Shown: in pieces, positions 54,609 through 63,939 of the stretch | Position numbering within the stretch: the stretch's first letter is position 1 | How the letters are laid out: every line of letters begins with the position of its first letter | NCBI RefSeq assembly: GCF_000960085.1 | Contig: NZ_JYGT01000010.1 | Coordinates: 186,001-250,000, forward strand | Direction: 5' to 3' | From: Streptococcus infantis | GTDB lineage: Bacteria > Bacillota > Bacilli > Lactobacillales > Streptococcaceae | Length of the DNA: 64,000 bases | Notes under the pieces: generated by a model | Told to the model about the DNA's origin: nothing | The model's database searches: none | What the model saw: only the letters and a program-made list of their open reading frames with translations | Made by a program: the position numbers and the translations under genes

Positions 54609-57600
54609 ATGTTATTTTTGTTGAACAAAGATATCAGAACTGCAAAGTGGAATGGATTACCTCTTCATGAAACCAGCTCTGCTATTGTAAAAGAAACCCT
54701 GAACGGTGATTTCACCCTATCTATTCGCTATCCAATTACCGATTCTGGTATCTATAAACAAATAAAAGAGGATATGCTTATCAAGGCTCCTGTGCCTGTC
54801 TTAGGATTCCAGTTATTTCGTATTAAAAAACCAATTGAAAACGATGATAGTTTGGATATAACCGCCTACCATATTTCAGATGATATTATGCAACGGTCTA
54901 TCGAACCAATTAGTGTTGCTAATCTTACTTGTGGTATGGCCTTATCCCAAATGGTTCAAAATACTAAGACCAATCTTGGTGATTTTTCATTTACGAGTGA
55001 TGTTACAGATCGCCGTACTTTCAATACAAATGAAGTAAAGACACTCTATGCTGTCTTAATGGATGGTGCCCATTCTATCATAGGAACTTGGGAAGGGGAG
55101 TTGATTCGTGACAATTTGTCTCTGACAATCAAGAAGAATAGAGGTGAAAATAGGGGTGTTGTCATAACAACACATAAGAATCTAAAGTCTTACAAGAGAA
55201 CCAAATCAACTCAATCAATCATTACTCGTATTCATGCAAAATCAACATTTAAACCAGATGGTAAAGATAAAGACCAGACAATTAAAATTACTGTCGATAG
55301 TCCTCTAATCACTTTCTATCCATATATCAATGAAAAAGAGTACGAAAATAATACTCTTAAAAGCATTGAGGAGTTAAGGAAGTGGGCTGAGGCTAAGTTT
55401 AAGAATGAAGGAATTGATAAGTTATCGGATGCTATTACGATTGAAGCCTATGAACTCGATGGGCAGGTTGTACATTTAGGGGATACCGTAAATATCAAGA
55501 GTTTGAAACATGGGATCGATATTCCCAAAAAGGCAGTTGCTTATGAATTTGATGCACTGACACAAGAATATATATCGATTACTTTTGATGATAAACCAAT
55601 GGTAGGTGCTTCAACTTCAAATAGTGCAATTTCAACTGTCGCAAATGAAATTTTAGACTCTGGTTTCACATTACAAGAAGTCGCAATTGAAAAAGCTTTG
55701 AGAAATGCGAACACAGCATTTGATGCCGAATTCACTAAACAAAAAGATTCAATTCTAGATGATATTGAAAAAGTCAAAGCTAGTGCAGAAGTTTACGCAG
55801 ATGGTATTCGTCAAGAGATTGAAGGAAAGATTGCTGATGTTGATTCTAAAGTTCTATCTAATGAATCACTTAATGAAAATAGATACAACGATGTGTTGGC
55901 TAAAGCAAATAGTAGTAGAGATTTAGCTAATCATGCCTTAGAGGTCAGTAAAGAAGTTAAAGAAACTACTAATACAGTACTAACAGATACCTTAAATTAT
56001 AAAAAAGAAGCTATTGCTGAAGCAAACCGTTTAGTTGAACTCAGCAAGAATAGCTTATTGAATCAAATTACGACAGTAGAATCTTCAATTGATAAGCTTA
56101 AGGGGGTTATTACTAACAAGGTTTCAAAGACAGACTTTGATGCTATCAAAAATACCGTAGAGCAACAACGAACGGAAATATCACAAGCCAAGGATAAAAT
56201 AAATCTAAAAGCTGAAAAGACCTATGTAGAAAATATTAAACAAACAGCTAGTGAAGCACTCCAAAGAATATCAGAGAACGCATTAGCAATATCTAAAACT
56301 AAAGCTGATTTACAAGTTGCTGCAAGTGCTATAAAGACTAAAGTATCACAAACAGATTTTAATCAAACGACAAATCGACTTGCTAGTACTGAAACAACAA
56401 TTAAAATCCAAGCAGGTGAAATAGCCAAACGATTGACCAGTAGTCAGGTAGAATCCGTAATAAATTTAAAAGGATTTCAAACTAAATCAGATGTTGATAA
56501 AAATATTTTAGATAGAGGATATGTAACGAACTCTAGCGTGCAAAACTTAGTTAGAGAAACATCCAATAGTTTCAGTCGGACTATTAGTGAAACTAAAGCT
56601 TTAATACCAACTAGTGTTTCTCATCGAAACTTAGCATCTGGTTCCAGTGATAGTTGGACTTCATACAAAGAAATAAACTCGAAACTCAATTGGATTCAAA
56701 CATTAGGAAAAATTCCTTATGGTGATTCGACTGGCATTTATTCAGGGACAAAAATCAATCTATTTGTTTATATTTCTGTCGATAATGTTGTATTAGATTC
56801 AACTGTTACTCCTAGAATTATCTTACAAGGTCCAGGCTATAAAAAATCAGATAATAGTGCTGTATGGAGTGTTCATTCTAATCCCTTTCATACCTCTTGG
56901 TCTACTACATTAAAAACTGGTACAAACTACCATCTTATTAAGATTTCTCGAATCGTAACAGATGAGATGTTCAATAATTTTAAAAACTTTGAATTACAAT
57001 TTCGTATTGATGGAGCGAGTTCAGGTAAGTTTCATTGGAGAGCTTTAATGATTACTACTGGAGATATCTTCCCAAATTATTGGACTAAACCTATCGAAGA
57101 TTTAACAACTGTAACGGCTTTTAACGAAGTAAAAGATACTCTAAGTAGTCATACAAGAACTATTAGTGAACAAGGCAAAACAATTAGTCAGGTTGTACAA
57201 ACATCCGAAGGACTGATTACAAGAGTCAGTGATTTAATTGATAACCAAAACTTAGTATACGATCCAACCAATTTTAGTAAATATAGAGAACGTGAACCGA
57301 ATTCGAATTTAGTTATGACTGGAACTAATGAATACAAGCTGCTAAGAATTGCACAAAGTGGTAGGACAACAAATGGTTGGCGTGGTTTCCAAATGCCTCT
57401 TCATAGTCAAAAATTTGTTGCTGGTGAGAAACTTTCTTATAGGGTCAATTTATGGATAGATGTACTACCTGATGGAAAAGTTGGTTTTGAAATTAAATCA
57501 GGTAACTCAATAGGAGGTTTCACCATTAGTCCGACTAGAACGGGCGCAGCTCAAATTTTTACAGGAACTTTTACGATAAATAAAACCGTGACAAAAACAG

Positions 57601-58955
57601 ATGATTTTGGGCTTCATATTTGGCTAGAAAAGAACGGCACTGTGGCAGTTGGCCAAATTTCAATTGTTCGAGGTAGTCAGCCACCTAATAACTTTGTAGA
57701 TAGTACATCCTTTCAACAAATTGCAACAGAAAGTCTTGTTCAGCAACATCAAGGTTCCTATTCGATTCAAAATTTAACTAATGCTGGATCTTTAATTTCA
57801 GGGATTAATTTAGGTGCAAATGGAATCAATCGAATTATTGGCAAGGCAACTCATATCACTGGGGATACTTTAATTGATAGAGCAGTCATTAAATCAGGAA
57901 TGATTGATAAATTAAAGACATCAAACTTTGAATCTGGGTCTGTAACTACTATGGTATTAGCATCGAATTCAGTAACCGCAGATAAAATTGTCGTGGATCA
58001 AGCGTTTTTTAATAAGTTAGTTGCAAATGAAGCTTATTTACGACAGCTATTTGCTAAGAATGCTTTTATCAATAGTGTACAAAGTGTTAGGATCGATGCT
58101 AGTCAAATAAAGTCAGGCTTACTAAGTGGTGACAGAATTCAGGGTGGCACAATAACTGGAACCACAATTTCTGGTGGATTATTAACTGGAGAAACAAAAA
58201 TTAAGTTAGGTGCTTATGGTTCATTTGACGCTATCAACGGTGGATTACAGATTAATGTTCCTCGTCAGTTTAATTCTAAAGATGGTTTAGGCGTACAATT
58301 TATAGGTTCTTATGGCCGAGGAGACAATGTTCCTTACGGCTTATTTATTTACAAAGATTCAGATTTTACTACTGGAAACACTGCAAGTGATAGTGATGAT
58401 TTTCTATTGACGGTCGAAGGATACATTAAGGCAAAAGGAATTGGCTGGTTAAAGTACGGCAAAAGTAGCATTAATGGCTCAACTACAGGAACTATTAGTT
58501 ATTGGAATTCTAATAATGTATCTCTAGACTTTGGTGGATCAGGAAATGATATTTACTACTCATATAACGGAAAGGCTTATAGCTTATGGCAAATTGTTAA
58601 CCAACATTTTTCTGATAAAAACTTAAAAGAGAATATAGGCTTATCTAACTATAAAGCACTCGATTTTATCAAAAGATTTCAATTTAAAGAATATGACTGG
58701 AAGAAAATAGGGAATCGTATTCAAAAGGCTCATACCAAAATTGGACTCATCGCTCAAGATATTCAACAAATTGACTCGTCACTTGTGTATGAAAATGGTG
58801 GTTTTCTGAATCTTGATAATACAAGATTAACGAATATCGCTTTAAAAGGAATTCAAGAGTTAATACTTGATATTCGAAAATTAAATAAACGATTGGAGAT
58901 GTTAGAAGATGAACACAGATTTAATCCATCAATTAGCAATGGAGTCGTTGACTAA
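54609..58955 (+). CDS. Tail-associated endopeptidase/fibre with C-terminal S74 chaperone
   Basis: A 1448-residue baseplate protein. Residues 1-340 form the Tal domain (TAKWNGLPLHETSSAIVKET). A long coiled-coil region follows (about 350-660), then two carbohydrate-binding-like beta modules (about 670-820 and 870-1010) and a beta-helix-like part. From Ser1335 (SDKNLKENIG) comes an S74 intramolecular chaperone (IGLIAQDIQQID), which normally trims itself off after fibre trimerisation. It is the likely receptor-binding protein. Confidence 0.87.
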   Translation: MLFLLNKDIRTAKWNGLPLHETSSAIVKETLNGDFTLSIRYPITDSGIYKQIKEDMLIKAPVPVLGFQLFRIKKPIENDDSLDITAYHISDDIMQRSIEPISVANLTCGMALSQMVQNTKTNLGDFSFTSDVTDRRTFNTNEVKTLYAVLMDGAHSIIGTWEGELIRDNLSLTIKKNRGENRGVVITTHKNLKSYKRTKSTQSIITRIHAKSTFKPDGKDKDQTIKITVDSPLITFYPYINEKEYENNTLKSIEELRKWAEAKFKNEGIDKLSDAITIEAYELDGQVVHLGDTVNIKSLKHGIDIPKKAVAYEFDALTQEYISITFDDKPMVGASTSNSAISTVANEILDSGFTLQEVAIEKALRNANTAFDAEFTKQKDSILDDIEKVKASAEVYADGIRQEIEGKIADVDSKVLSNESLNENRYNDVLAKANSSRDLANHALEVSKEVKETTNTVLTDTLNYKKEAIAEANRLVELSKNSLLNQITTVESSIDKLKGVITNKVSKTDFDAIKNTVEQQRTEISQAKDKINLKAEKTYVENIKQTASEALQRISENALAISKTKADLQVAASAIKTKVSQTDFNQTTNRLASTETTIKIQAGEIAKRLTSSQVESVINLKGFQTKSDVDKNILDRGYVTNSSVQNLVRETSNSFSRTISETKALIPTSVSHRNLASGSSDSWTSYKEINSKLNWIQTLGKIPYGDSTGIYSGTKINLFVYISVDNVVLDSTVTPRIILQGPGYKKSDNSAVWSVHSNPFHTSWSTTLKTGTNYHLIKISRIVTDEMFNNFKNFELQFRIDGASSGKFHWRALMITTGDIFPNYWTKPIEDLTTVTAFNEVKDTLSSHTRTISEQGKTISQVVQTSEGLITRVSDLIDNQNLVYDPTNFSKYREREPNSNLVMTGTNEYKLLRIAQSGRTTNGWRGFQMPLHSQKFVAGEKLSYRVNLWIDVLPDGKVGFEIKSGNSIGGFTISPTRTGAAQIFTGTFTINKTVTKTDDFGLHIWLEKNGTVAVGQISIVRGSQPPNNFVDSTSFQQIATESLVQQHQGSYSIQNLTNAGSLISGINLGANGINRIIGKATHITGDTLIDRAVIKSGMIDKLKTSNFESGSVTTMVLASNSVTADKIVVDQAFFNKLVANEAYLRQLFAKNAFINSVQSVRIDASQIKSGLLSGDRIQGGTITGTTISGGLLTGETKIKLGAYGSFDAINGGLQINVPRQFNSKDGLGVQFIGSYGRGDNVPYGLFIYKDSDFTTGNTASDSDDFLLTVEGYIKAKGIGWLKYGKSSINGSTTGTISYWNSNNVSLDFGGSGNDIYYSYNGKAYSLWQIVNQHFSDKNLKENIGLSNYKALDFIKRFQFKEYDWKKIGNRIQKAHTKIGLIAQDIQQIDSSLVYENGGFLNLDNTRLTNIALKGIQELILDIRKLNKRLEMLEDEHRFNPSISNGVVD

Positions 58956-59115
58956 GAAACTAGCACAAACCGAAGGTCAAGCAGCACAAAATGAGGCTCT
59001 TTATTTGGTTGTTGCAAGCGAATTGCAGTTAATGAAAGATGTATTAGAATACGACTCAGACCTAAAAGACTTATTTGAGGAAGTAAAAACTAAAAGAGAG
59101 AAAGGAGAAAGTTAA
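58909..59115 (+). CDS. Small tail/lysis-region protein (68 aa)
   Basis: Helical protein (LTKKLAQTEGQAAQNEALYLVVASELQLMK) of a kind common between fibre and holin genes in streptococcal phages; function unknown. It overlaps the fibre gene by 47 bases. Confidence 0.7.
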   Translation: MNTDLIHQLAMESLTKKLAQTEGQAAQNEALYLVVASELQLMKDVLEYDSDLKDLFEEVKTKREKGES

Positions 59116-59366
59116 TGGCATTAGAAATTACTAAAACAACACGTTTGGTTGGAAATTTGAAGATTGGCGATGAAGTAGTTAAGCAGTATACTGTTGATGT
59201 TGATGAACATGGTGTTTCTACAGTATCTGAGTTTCTCTATCATTCAGAGCTCTATGCGGAGCATCGTCACGAAATGAGAAACCAAGAAAAATTGTTCCGA
59301 GATAAACGATATGAATTAGAAGATGCTGTTTTAGCTGAAATTGAGTCAAATAAAAAAGAACAATAG
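59115..59366 (+). CDS. Hypothetical phage protein (83 aa)
   Basis: MALEITKTTRLVGNLKIGDE, then a VDVDEHGVSTVSEFLYHSELYAEHRHEMRNQEK segment; a conserved short protein of streptococcal phage tail-lysis borders (DUF1366-like). AAAGGAG precedes the start, which shares one base with the previous stop. Confidence 0.7.
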   Translation: MALEITKTTRLVGNLKIGDEVVKQYTVDVDEHGVSTVSEFLYHSELYAEHRHEMRNQEKLFRDKRYELEDAVLAEIESNKKEQ

Positions 59367-59378
59367 GGAGTATTAAAA

Positions 59379-59807
59379 ATGGATATTGAATTGTTTAATT
59401 TTTTAAGAAAGCTCATCGAAACAGAAGATGGGCTTATTTTGTATGCGTTAGCGTTAATTGTCATCATGGAAATTGTAGACTTTGCATCAGGCACATTTGC
59501 TGCCATTGTAAATCCAGATGTTGAGTATAAGAGTAGAATTGGAATCAATGGATTAATTCGTAAAGTCTTAGGGATTTTTATGTTACTGTTATTGATTCCG
59601 ATGTCTGTTTTGTTGCCTGAAAAAACTGGATTTATGTTTCTGTATTCGATTTATATCGGATACCTAGTTTTTACTTTCCAATCACTAATTGAGAACTATC
59701 AAAAAGTAAAAGGGAATATTCTACTTTTTAAACCAATTTTAAAAGCTTTTGAACATCTAACTGAAGGAAAGTCTAACGATGATAAGGAGGATAATCATGG
59801 AAGTTGA
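59379..59807 (+). CDS. Holin (toxin secretion/phage lysis family)
   Basis: A 142-residue inner-membrane protein with three hydrophobic segments (about 20-40, 62-82, 86-105) and the family motif DFASGTFAA. The charged C-terminal tail is cytosolic. It opens the membrane for the amidase. AGGGAG precedes the ATG; it overlaps the lysin by 11 bases. Confidence 0.9.
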   Translation: MDIELFNFLRKLIETEDGLILYALALIVIMEIVDFASGTFAAIVNPDVEYKSRIGINGLIRKVLGIFMLLLLIPMSVLLPEKTGFMFLYSIYIGYLVFTFQSLIENYQKVKGNILLFKPILKAFEHLTEGKSNDDKEDNHGS

Positions 59808-60741
59808 TAAAAGTAGATTACGAACAAATCTTCCTCAAATCGGTGAGCAACCCTATAGACAAGTTCATGCTCACTCTACAGGTAATCCTAACTCAACAGC
59901 ACAAAATGAAGCGGATTACCATTTGCGTCGTCCAGTTGAGTCAGGATTTTTCTCCCATGTGGTAGGGAATGGTCGTATCATGCAAACTTGGTTAGTAGAC
60001 CGAGGTGCTTATGATGTTGGTGGCGGATGGAATGTTGAAGGTTACGCTCAAGTTGAACTAATAGAAAGTCATGAATCTAAAGAAGAATTCATGAGAGATT
60101 ATCGACTTTATGTCAAGCTATTACGTGAGTTAGCTGACGAGGCTGGAATCCCTAAAACTCTAGATTCTAGTAGTCTTGCTGGGATTAAAACTCATCAATT
60201 TTGTACTTACAACCAACCAAATAATGGAAGTGATCATGTAGATCCCTATCCATACCTTGCAAAATGGGGCATTAGTAGAGAACAGTTTAAGAAAGATATT
60301 GAATCTGGTCTAACTGAAGGAAACTGGAAACGAAACGAAGTTGGTTGGTGGTGGGAAGAAGCAGATGGCTTTTATCCAAAATCTCAATGGAAAAATATCA
60401 ACGGAGAATGGTTCTACTTTGATAATAGAGGCTACTGTTTCATCAATAAATGGTTCCATGATGGCAAGGATTGGTTTTATTTAGATAAGCGTGGTGCCAT
60501 GGTTACTGGTTGGATGCATATCGATCATCGTTGGTACTATTTTAAGTCGGATGGTAGAATGGCTAAAGGTTGGGTAAAATATCGTGAAACTTGGTATTAC
60601 TTGGATGAAAAAGATGGGGATATGAAATCTAAGCAATTTATTAAATCAGGAAACGGATGGTACTATCTCAAGTCTGATGGTTCGTTATCAGTAAAACCAG
60701 AATTTACGATTGAACCTGATGGTTTGATTACTACTAACTAA
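59797..60741 (+). CDS. LytA-like choline-binding N-acetylmuramoyl-L-alanine amidase (endolysin)
   Basis: A 314-residue lysin closely resembling pneumococcal LytA. The amidase domain (1-175) has [29 protein letters not shown] and [17 protein letters not shown]. Six or so choline-binding repeats follow ([41 protein letters not shown]). The end reads [11 protein letters not shown]. The last repeat reads [10 protein letters not shown], lacking the Thr-Gly of pneumococcal LytA. ATG at 59797 is chosen, with AAGGAGG ahead. It needs choline-containing teichoic acids, a host marker of the mitis group. Confidence 0.95.
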   Translation: MEVDKSRLRTNLPQIGEQPYRQVHAHSTGNPNSTAQNEADYHLRRPVESGFFSHVVGNGRIMQTWLVDRGAYDVGGGWNVEGYAQVELIESHESKEEFMRDYRLYVKLLRELADEAGIPKTLDSSSLAGIKTHQFCTYNQPNNGSDHVDPYPYLAKWGISREQFKKDIESGLTEGNWKRNEVGWWWEEADGFYPKSQWKNINGEWFYFDNRGYCFINKWFHDGKDWFYLDKRGAMVTGWMHIDHRWYYFKSDGRMAKGWVKYRETWYYLDEKDGDMKSKQFIKSGNGWYYLKSDGSLSVKPEFTIEPDGLITTN

Positions 60742-60786
60742 GAGTTTGTAGATACTACTCTTAAAATAAATCTTTAAACAAAATAA

Positions 60787-60818
60787 ACCACCGAAGTTGG
60801 TGGTTCATGTGGTATAAT
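60787..60818 (+). promoter_or_regulatory. Hairpin and extended -10 promoter of the type I toxin
   Basis: AACCACC/GGTGGTT forms a short stem (60787-60806), possibly ending the lysis transcript. TGGTATAAT (60810-60818) is a perfect extended -10. Confidence 0.55.
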
Positions 60819-60917
60819 ATCTATTGTAGAAAAGTGAAGACGGTGGCTCCTTATACCGAAAGAGAGGTGATGCCTATGGGCAGTTCACAAAATCTGACGG
60901 AAAGGAGGGGCACTCTT

Positions 60918-61022
60918 TTGACCGCATTTGAAGTTGTACAGACAATACTTGGTTTTGGTAGTTTTGCCATTACTTTGATTGGCTTGTGCTATAAAATCTT
61001 CAAAGACAAGGACAAAAAATAA
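60918..61022 (+). CDS. Holin-like type I toxin (34 aa; possible 48-aa form)
   Basis: The peptide starts TTG with AAGGAGG 9 bases ahead and reads MTAFEVVQTILGFGSFAITL through a single membrane segment to a lysine-rich end (FKDKDKK). It fits the holin-like toxin family that includes TxpA-type type I toxins. An in-frame ATG at 60876 with AGAGAGG ahead would give a 48-residue form. An antisense RNA gene overlaps its 3' end. Confidence 0.75.
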   Translation: MTAFEVVQTILGFGSFAITLIGLCYKIFKDKDKK

Positions 61023-61130
61023 TCCGTCCCCACTTTTGAGCGAGTAGGACGGATTAAATCTGTTATACGAGCTACCGTCTTTTTAACGGTTCTACGTTGG
61101 AGTTGAGTTGGTAGCTCAGCTCCTTTTTCT
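61016..61130 (-). ncRNA. Antisense RNA of the type I toxin (RatA-like)
   Basis: The minus strand has the extended -10 TGTTATAAT (61145-61137) and, about 80 bases later, the terminator stem AATCCGTCC/GGACGGATT followed by ATTTTTTG. The RNA (about 115 nt) would pair with the toxin mRNA from its last codons to its terminator. Confidence 0.65.
61100..61128 (+). terminator. Terminator of the toxin mRNA
   Basis: GAGtTGAG pairs with CTCAgCTC around TTGGTAG, followed by CTTTTT, close to the antisense promoter. Confidence 0.7.
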
Positions 61131-61174
61131 ATGTTTATTATAACATATTGCGATTAAATTTCAAATAAAAAATC

Positions 61175-61207
61175 TAAGCCTGGTGAAGTACATCAGGCTT
61201 TTTCTTT
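61175..61207 (+). terminator. Terminator upstream of the recombinase operon
   Basis: AAGCCTG pairs with CAGGCTT around an 11-base loop, followed by TTTCTTTTT. It insulates the recombinase genes from upstream transcription. Confidence 0.75.
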
Positions 61208-61224
61208 TTGATTTTTTCTTAAAA

Positions 61225-61254
61225 CCGGAAAAATCTATCTTGAAAGTACCTATT
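61225..61254 (+). promoter_or_regulatory. Bipartite element copy 4 (CCGGAA-N16-TACCTATT)
   Basis: Same 30-bp layout as the copies at 31.6-31.8 kb, pointing toward the recombinases, 112 bp before their first start codon. Confidence 0.55.
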
Positions 61255-61306
61255 TAGGTAAGAGGACAATAAAGACATTTTGTTAAAGTACAGGGTTTCT
61301 GATTAC

Positions 61307-61335
61307 TTGACTAATATTGCGTTTAGAGGGATATA
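61307..61335 (+). promoter_or_regulatory. Candidate promoter of the recombinase genes
   Basis: TTGACT is spaced 17 bp from GATATA (or 19 from TATATA). TTTAGAGG directly precedes the -10 block, as in promoter member B. Confidence 0.45.
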
Positions 61336-61366
61336 TAGTGTGTAAAAACTTCTTGTAGGAGGAAAA

Positions 61367-62608
61367 ATGAATATAAGAAAAATTGAAGCAAAGAATAACA
61401 ATAGAAAAAAGAGAATTTGTGCATATGTTCGAGTTTCTACAACCAACGGAAGTCAACTTGATTCGCTAGAGAATCAAAAAGTCTATTTTGAAAAGTTGTA
61501 TGCTGAACGTGATGATGTTGAGTTTTTGGGTGTTTTTTGTGACAAAGGGATTTCAGGTTCAAAGTATGATAGACCTGATTTTCAAACTATGCTAGATGCT
61601 TGTAGAAAAGGACAAATTGACGTTATCCATACTAAGTCAATATCAAGGTTTGCAAGAGATCTCATCAATGTTCTTGAAATAAGTCGAGAATTAAAAACTC
61701 TTGGTATTGATATCTTTTTTGAAGAGCAGAATATCCACACTTTATCCAATGAAGGTGAAGTTGTCTTGACTGTGTTAGCAAGTTTGGCTGAGGAAGAGTT
61801 ACAAAGCATGAGCGGAAACCAACGATGGAGTTTTCGTAGAAAGTTCCAGAAGGGAGAATTACTCATTAATGCTAAACGGTTTTTAGGGTATGATTTAAAT
61901 GAAAAAGGTGAACTTGTTATAAACAAAGCAGAAGCGCAAATAGTAAGAACCATCTTTTATAGTTATTTAGAAGGAATGGGTACACATAGGATTGCTAAAA
62001 AACTTAACGAGGGCAAGGTTCCAACTGTAACAGGAAAGAAATGGTATGACAGCACAATTCGTAATATCTTAAAAAACGAAAAATACAAAGGCTCTTTACT
62101 ACTTCAAAAATACTTTCATGACGGTGTAAACGGTCCAAAGAAATTAAATCAAGGACAGATTGAACAATACTATATCGAAGATAATCATGAAGGAATTGTT
62201 TCTAAGGAAATATGGGAGAAGGTTCAGGTAAAAATGAAAAGCCGTTCTCGGATCCAAGGTACAAATAAAACCTATAAATTTTCCAGAATGTTAAAATGCC
62301 AATATTGTGGTTCAACATTAAAAAGACAGGTATCTTATAAGAAAAAGATTGTTTGGTGTTGTTCCAAATATATCAAAGAAGGAAAAAATTCATGTAAAGG
62401 TATGAGAGTCCCTGAAAGGGATATTGAAGATTGGAAACTAAGTTTACCAGTAATTGTGTTAGAAAGGATAGAAGATGGAGAAAAACATTACGGTTATACC
62501 GGCCAAAAAACCTCAGCAAACAGTCAAATCTCAAACTCAGAGAAAGGTCAAGGTAGCCGCTTATTGTCGAGTGTCTACAGACCAAGAAGAACAGCTATCA
62601 AGTTATGA
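61367..62608 (+). CDS. Large serine recombinase 1
   Basis: A 413-residue recombinase. The N-terminal resolvase domain has YVRVSTTNGSQLDSLENQ with the nucleophilic serine and HTKSISRFARD. It is followed by the recombinase domain (ILKNEKYKGSLLLQKYF) and a zinc ribbon (CQYCGSTLKRQ, CCSKY, SCKGMRV). GTAGGAGG precedes the ATG. The last 45 codons overlap the second recombinase in another frame and have no family similarity. Probably needed with its partner for integration or excision. Confidence 0.92.
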   Translation: MNIRKIEAKNNNRKKRICAYVRVSTTNGSQLDSLENQKVYFEKLYAERDDVEFLGVFCDKGISGSKYDRPDFQTMLDACRKGQIDVIHTKSISRFARDLINVLEISRELKTLGIDIFFEEQNIHTLSNEGEVVLTVLASLAEEELQSMSGNQRWSFRRKFQKGELLINAKRFLGYDLNEKGELVINKAEAQIVRTIFYSYLEGMGTHRIAKKLNEGKVPTVTGKKWYDSTIRNILKNEKYKGSLLLQKYFHDGVNGPKKLNQGQIEQYYIEDNHEGIVSKEIWEKVQVKMKSRSRIQGTNKTYKFSRMLKCQYCGSTLKRQVSYKKKIVWCCSKYIKEGKNSCKGMRVPERDIEDWKLSLPVIVLERIEDGEKHYGYTGQKTSANSQISNSEKGQGSRLLSSVYRPRRTAIKL

Positions 62609-63857
62609 GAATCAGGTGAATTATTACCGTGAATACATCTTGAAACATGAAGATTATGAGTTAGTAGACATCTATGCAGATGAAGGAATCTCCGCAACTA
62701 ATACAAAAAAACGTGATGCTTTCAACCGACTAATACAAGATTGTAGAGATGGTAAGGTGGATAGAATTTTAGTTAAATCTATTAGTAGATTTGCCAGAAA
62801 TACATTGGACTGCATCAAGTATGTAAGAGAACTGAAAGATTTAGGTATTGGAGTAACGTTTGAAAAAGAGAATATTGATAGTCTAGATTCAAAAGGAGAA
62901 GTACTACTTACCATTCTATCGTCACTCGCACAGGATGAATCGAGATCCATTTCAGAAAACTCAACTTGGGGAATTCGTAAGAAATTTGAGCGTGGTGTAG
63001 TTCAAGTAAACACTACAAACTTTATGGGATATGACAAAGATGAAAAAGGAAATCTCATTATAAACCATGAACAAGCTAATGTCGTAAGGTATATATTTGA
63101 TAGATTTCTAGAAGGATACAGTCCAGAATTTATTTCCAAAGAGTTAAGAGAACAGGAAATACCAAGTTGCACAGGTAAAGCAAAGTGGTGCCCAAGTGCT
63201 ATATGGAAAATGCTTCAAAATGAAAAATACAAGGGTGATGCTTTGCTTCAGAAAACCTATACCGTTGATTTTCTGACAAAGAAAAGAATTGATAATGATG
63301 GACAAGTTAATCAATATTATATTGAAAACAATCATGAAGCAATCTTAGATAGAGATAAGTGGGAGATTGTTCAGTTAGAAATAGAAAGAAGAAAGAGATT
63401 TAGAGAACAACATAAGCTCCAGTTCTATATCATGCAGAAAGAAAACAATCCCTTTACAACAAAAGTATTTTGCGCCGAGTGTGGTTCAGCATTTGGTCGA
63501 AAGAACTGGACGACAAGTCGTGGTAAACGGAAGGTTTGGCAGTGTAACAATCGATATAGAATCAAAGGCCAGATTGGATGTTTAAACAATCATATAGATG
63601 AAAAAATGCTTGAGAAAGCCTTTATGAAAGCAGTTGGACTGCTACAAGAACATAAATCTGATATGGTAGCTAAGTGGCAAAAGCTTGAGCAAGGAACAAA
63701 TCTTCTCCATAAGCACTATGCAAGGCAGATGTATCAGATACTAGATCTAGATAAATTTGATGGAGTAATCATGAATCAACTTCTCGACCACATCAGTATT
63801 TCAGAAGCTGGACAAATTGTAGTAACTTTCCTTGAAGGAACTGAGGTAGATTTATAA
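62475..63857 (+). CDS. Large serine recombinase 2
   Basis: A 460-residue recombinase: YCRVSTDQEEQLSSYENQ, LVKSISRFARNTLDC, recombinase domain (MLQNEKYKGDALLQKTY), zinc ribbon (CAECGSAFGRK, CNNRYRIKGQIGC) and a C-terminal helical part with coiled-coil character. Start inside recombinase 1, with AAGGATAG ahead; no later start keeps the catalytic domain. The pair resembles recombinase sets of elements inserted in rumA-type genes. Confidence 0.92.
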   Translation: MEKNITVIPAKKPQQTVKSQTQRKVKVAAYCRVSTDQEEQLSSYENQVNYYREYILKHEDYELVDIYADEGISATNTKKRDAFNRLIQDCRDGKVDRILVKSISRFARNTLDCIKYVRELKDLGIGVTFEKENIDSLDSKGEVLLTILSSLAQDESRSISENSTWGIRKKFERGVVQVNTTNFMGYDKDEKGNLIINHEQANVVRYIFDRFLEGYSPEFISKELREQEIPSCTGKAKWCPSAIWKMLQNEKYKGDALLQKTYTVDFLTKKRIDNDGQVNQYYIENNHEAILDRDKWEIVQLEIERRKRFREQHKLQFYIMQKENNPFTTKVFCAECGSAFGRKNWTTSRGKRKVWQCNNRYRIKGQIGCLNNHIDEKMLEKAFMKAVGLLQEHKSDMVAKWQKLEQGTNLLHKHYARQMYQILDLDKFDGVIMNQLLDHISISEAGQIVVTFLEGTEVDL

Positions 63858-63888
63858 GAGACTGTGACTGGGAAGTTGCAGTCTTTTT
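63857..63888 (+). terminator. Terminator after the recombinase genes
   Basis: GACTGtgACT pairs with AGTtgCAGTC around GGGA, followed by TTTTTG, immediately after the recombinase stop. Confidence 0.75.
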
Positions 63889-63897
63889 GAGGTTTTA

Positions 63898-63906
63898 TGG
63901 TATAAT
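63898..63906 (+). promoter_or_regulatory. Extended -10 promoter of the last, cut-off gene
   Basis: TGGTATAAT lies about 34 bp before the possible start codon at 63940. Confidence 0.5.
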
Positions 63907-63939
63907 TGACATAGTTTTATAATTGGAGTTAATAATAAT

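Noticed and set aside
61020..61060. Taking the AATCCGTCC/GGACGGATT hairpin as the toxin mRNA terminator
   Set aside because: The T-run is only on the minus strand, so it fits the antisense RNA; the toxin terminator is the later GAGTTGAG/CTCAGCTC stem.
63858..63885. GAGACTGTGACT after recombinase 2 as the right attachment site
   Set aside because: It is part of a terminator hairpin and does not contain the rlmCD core; similarity is only a few bases.
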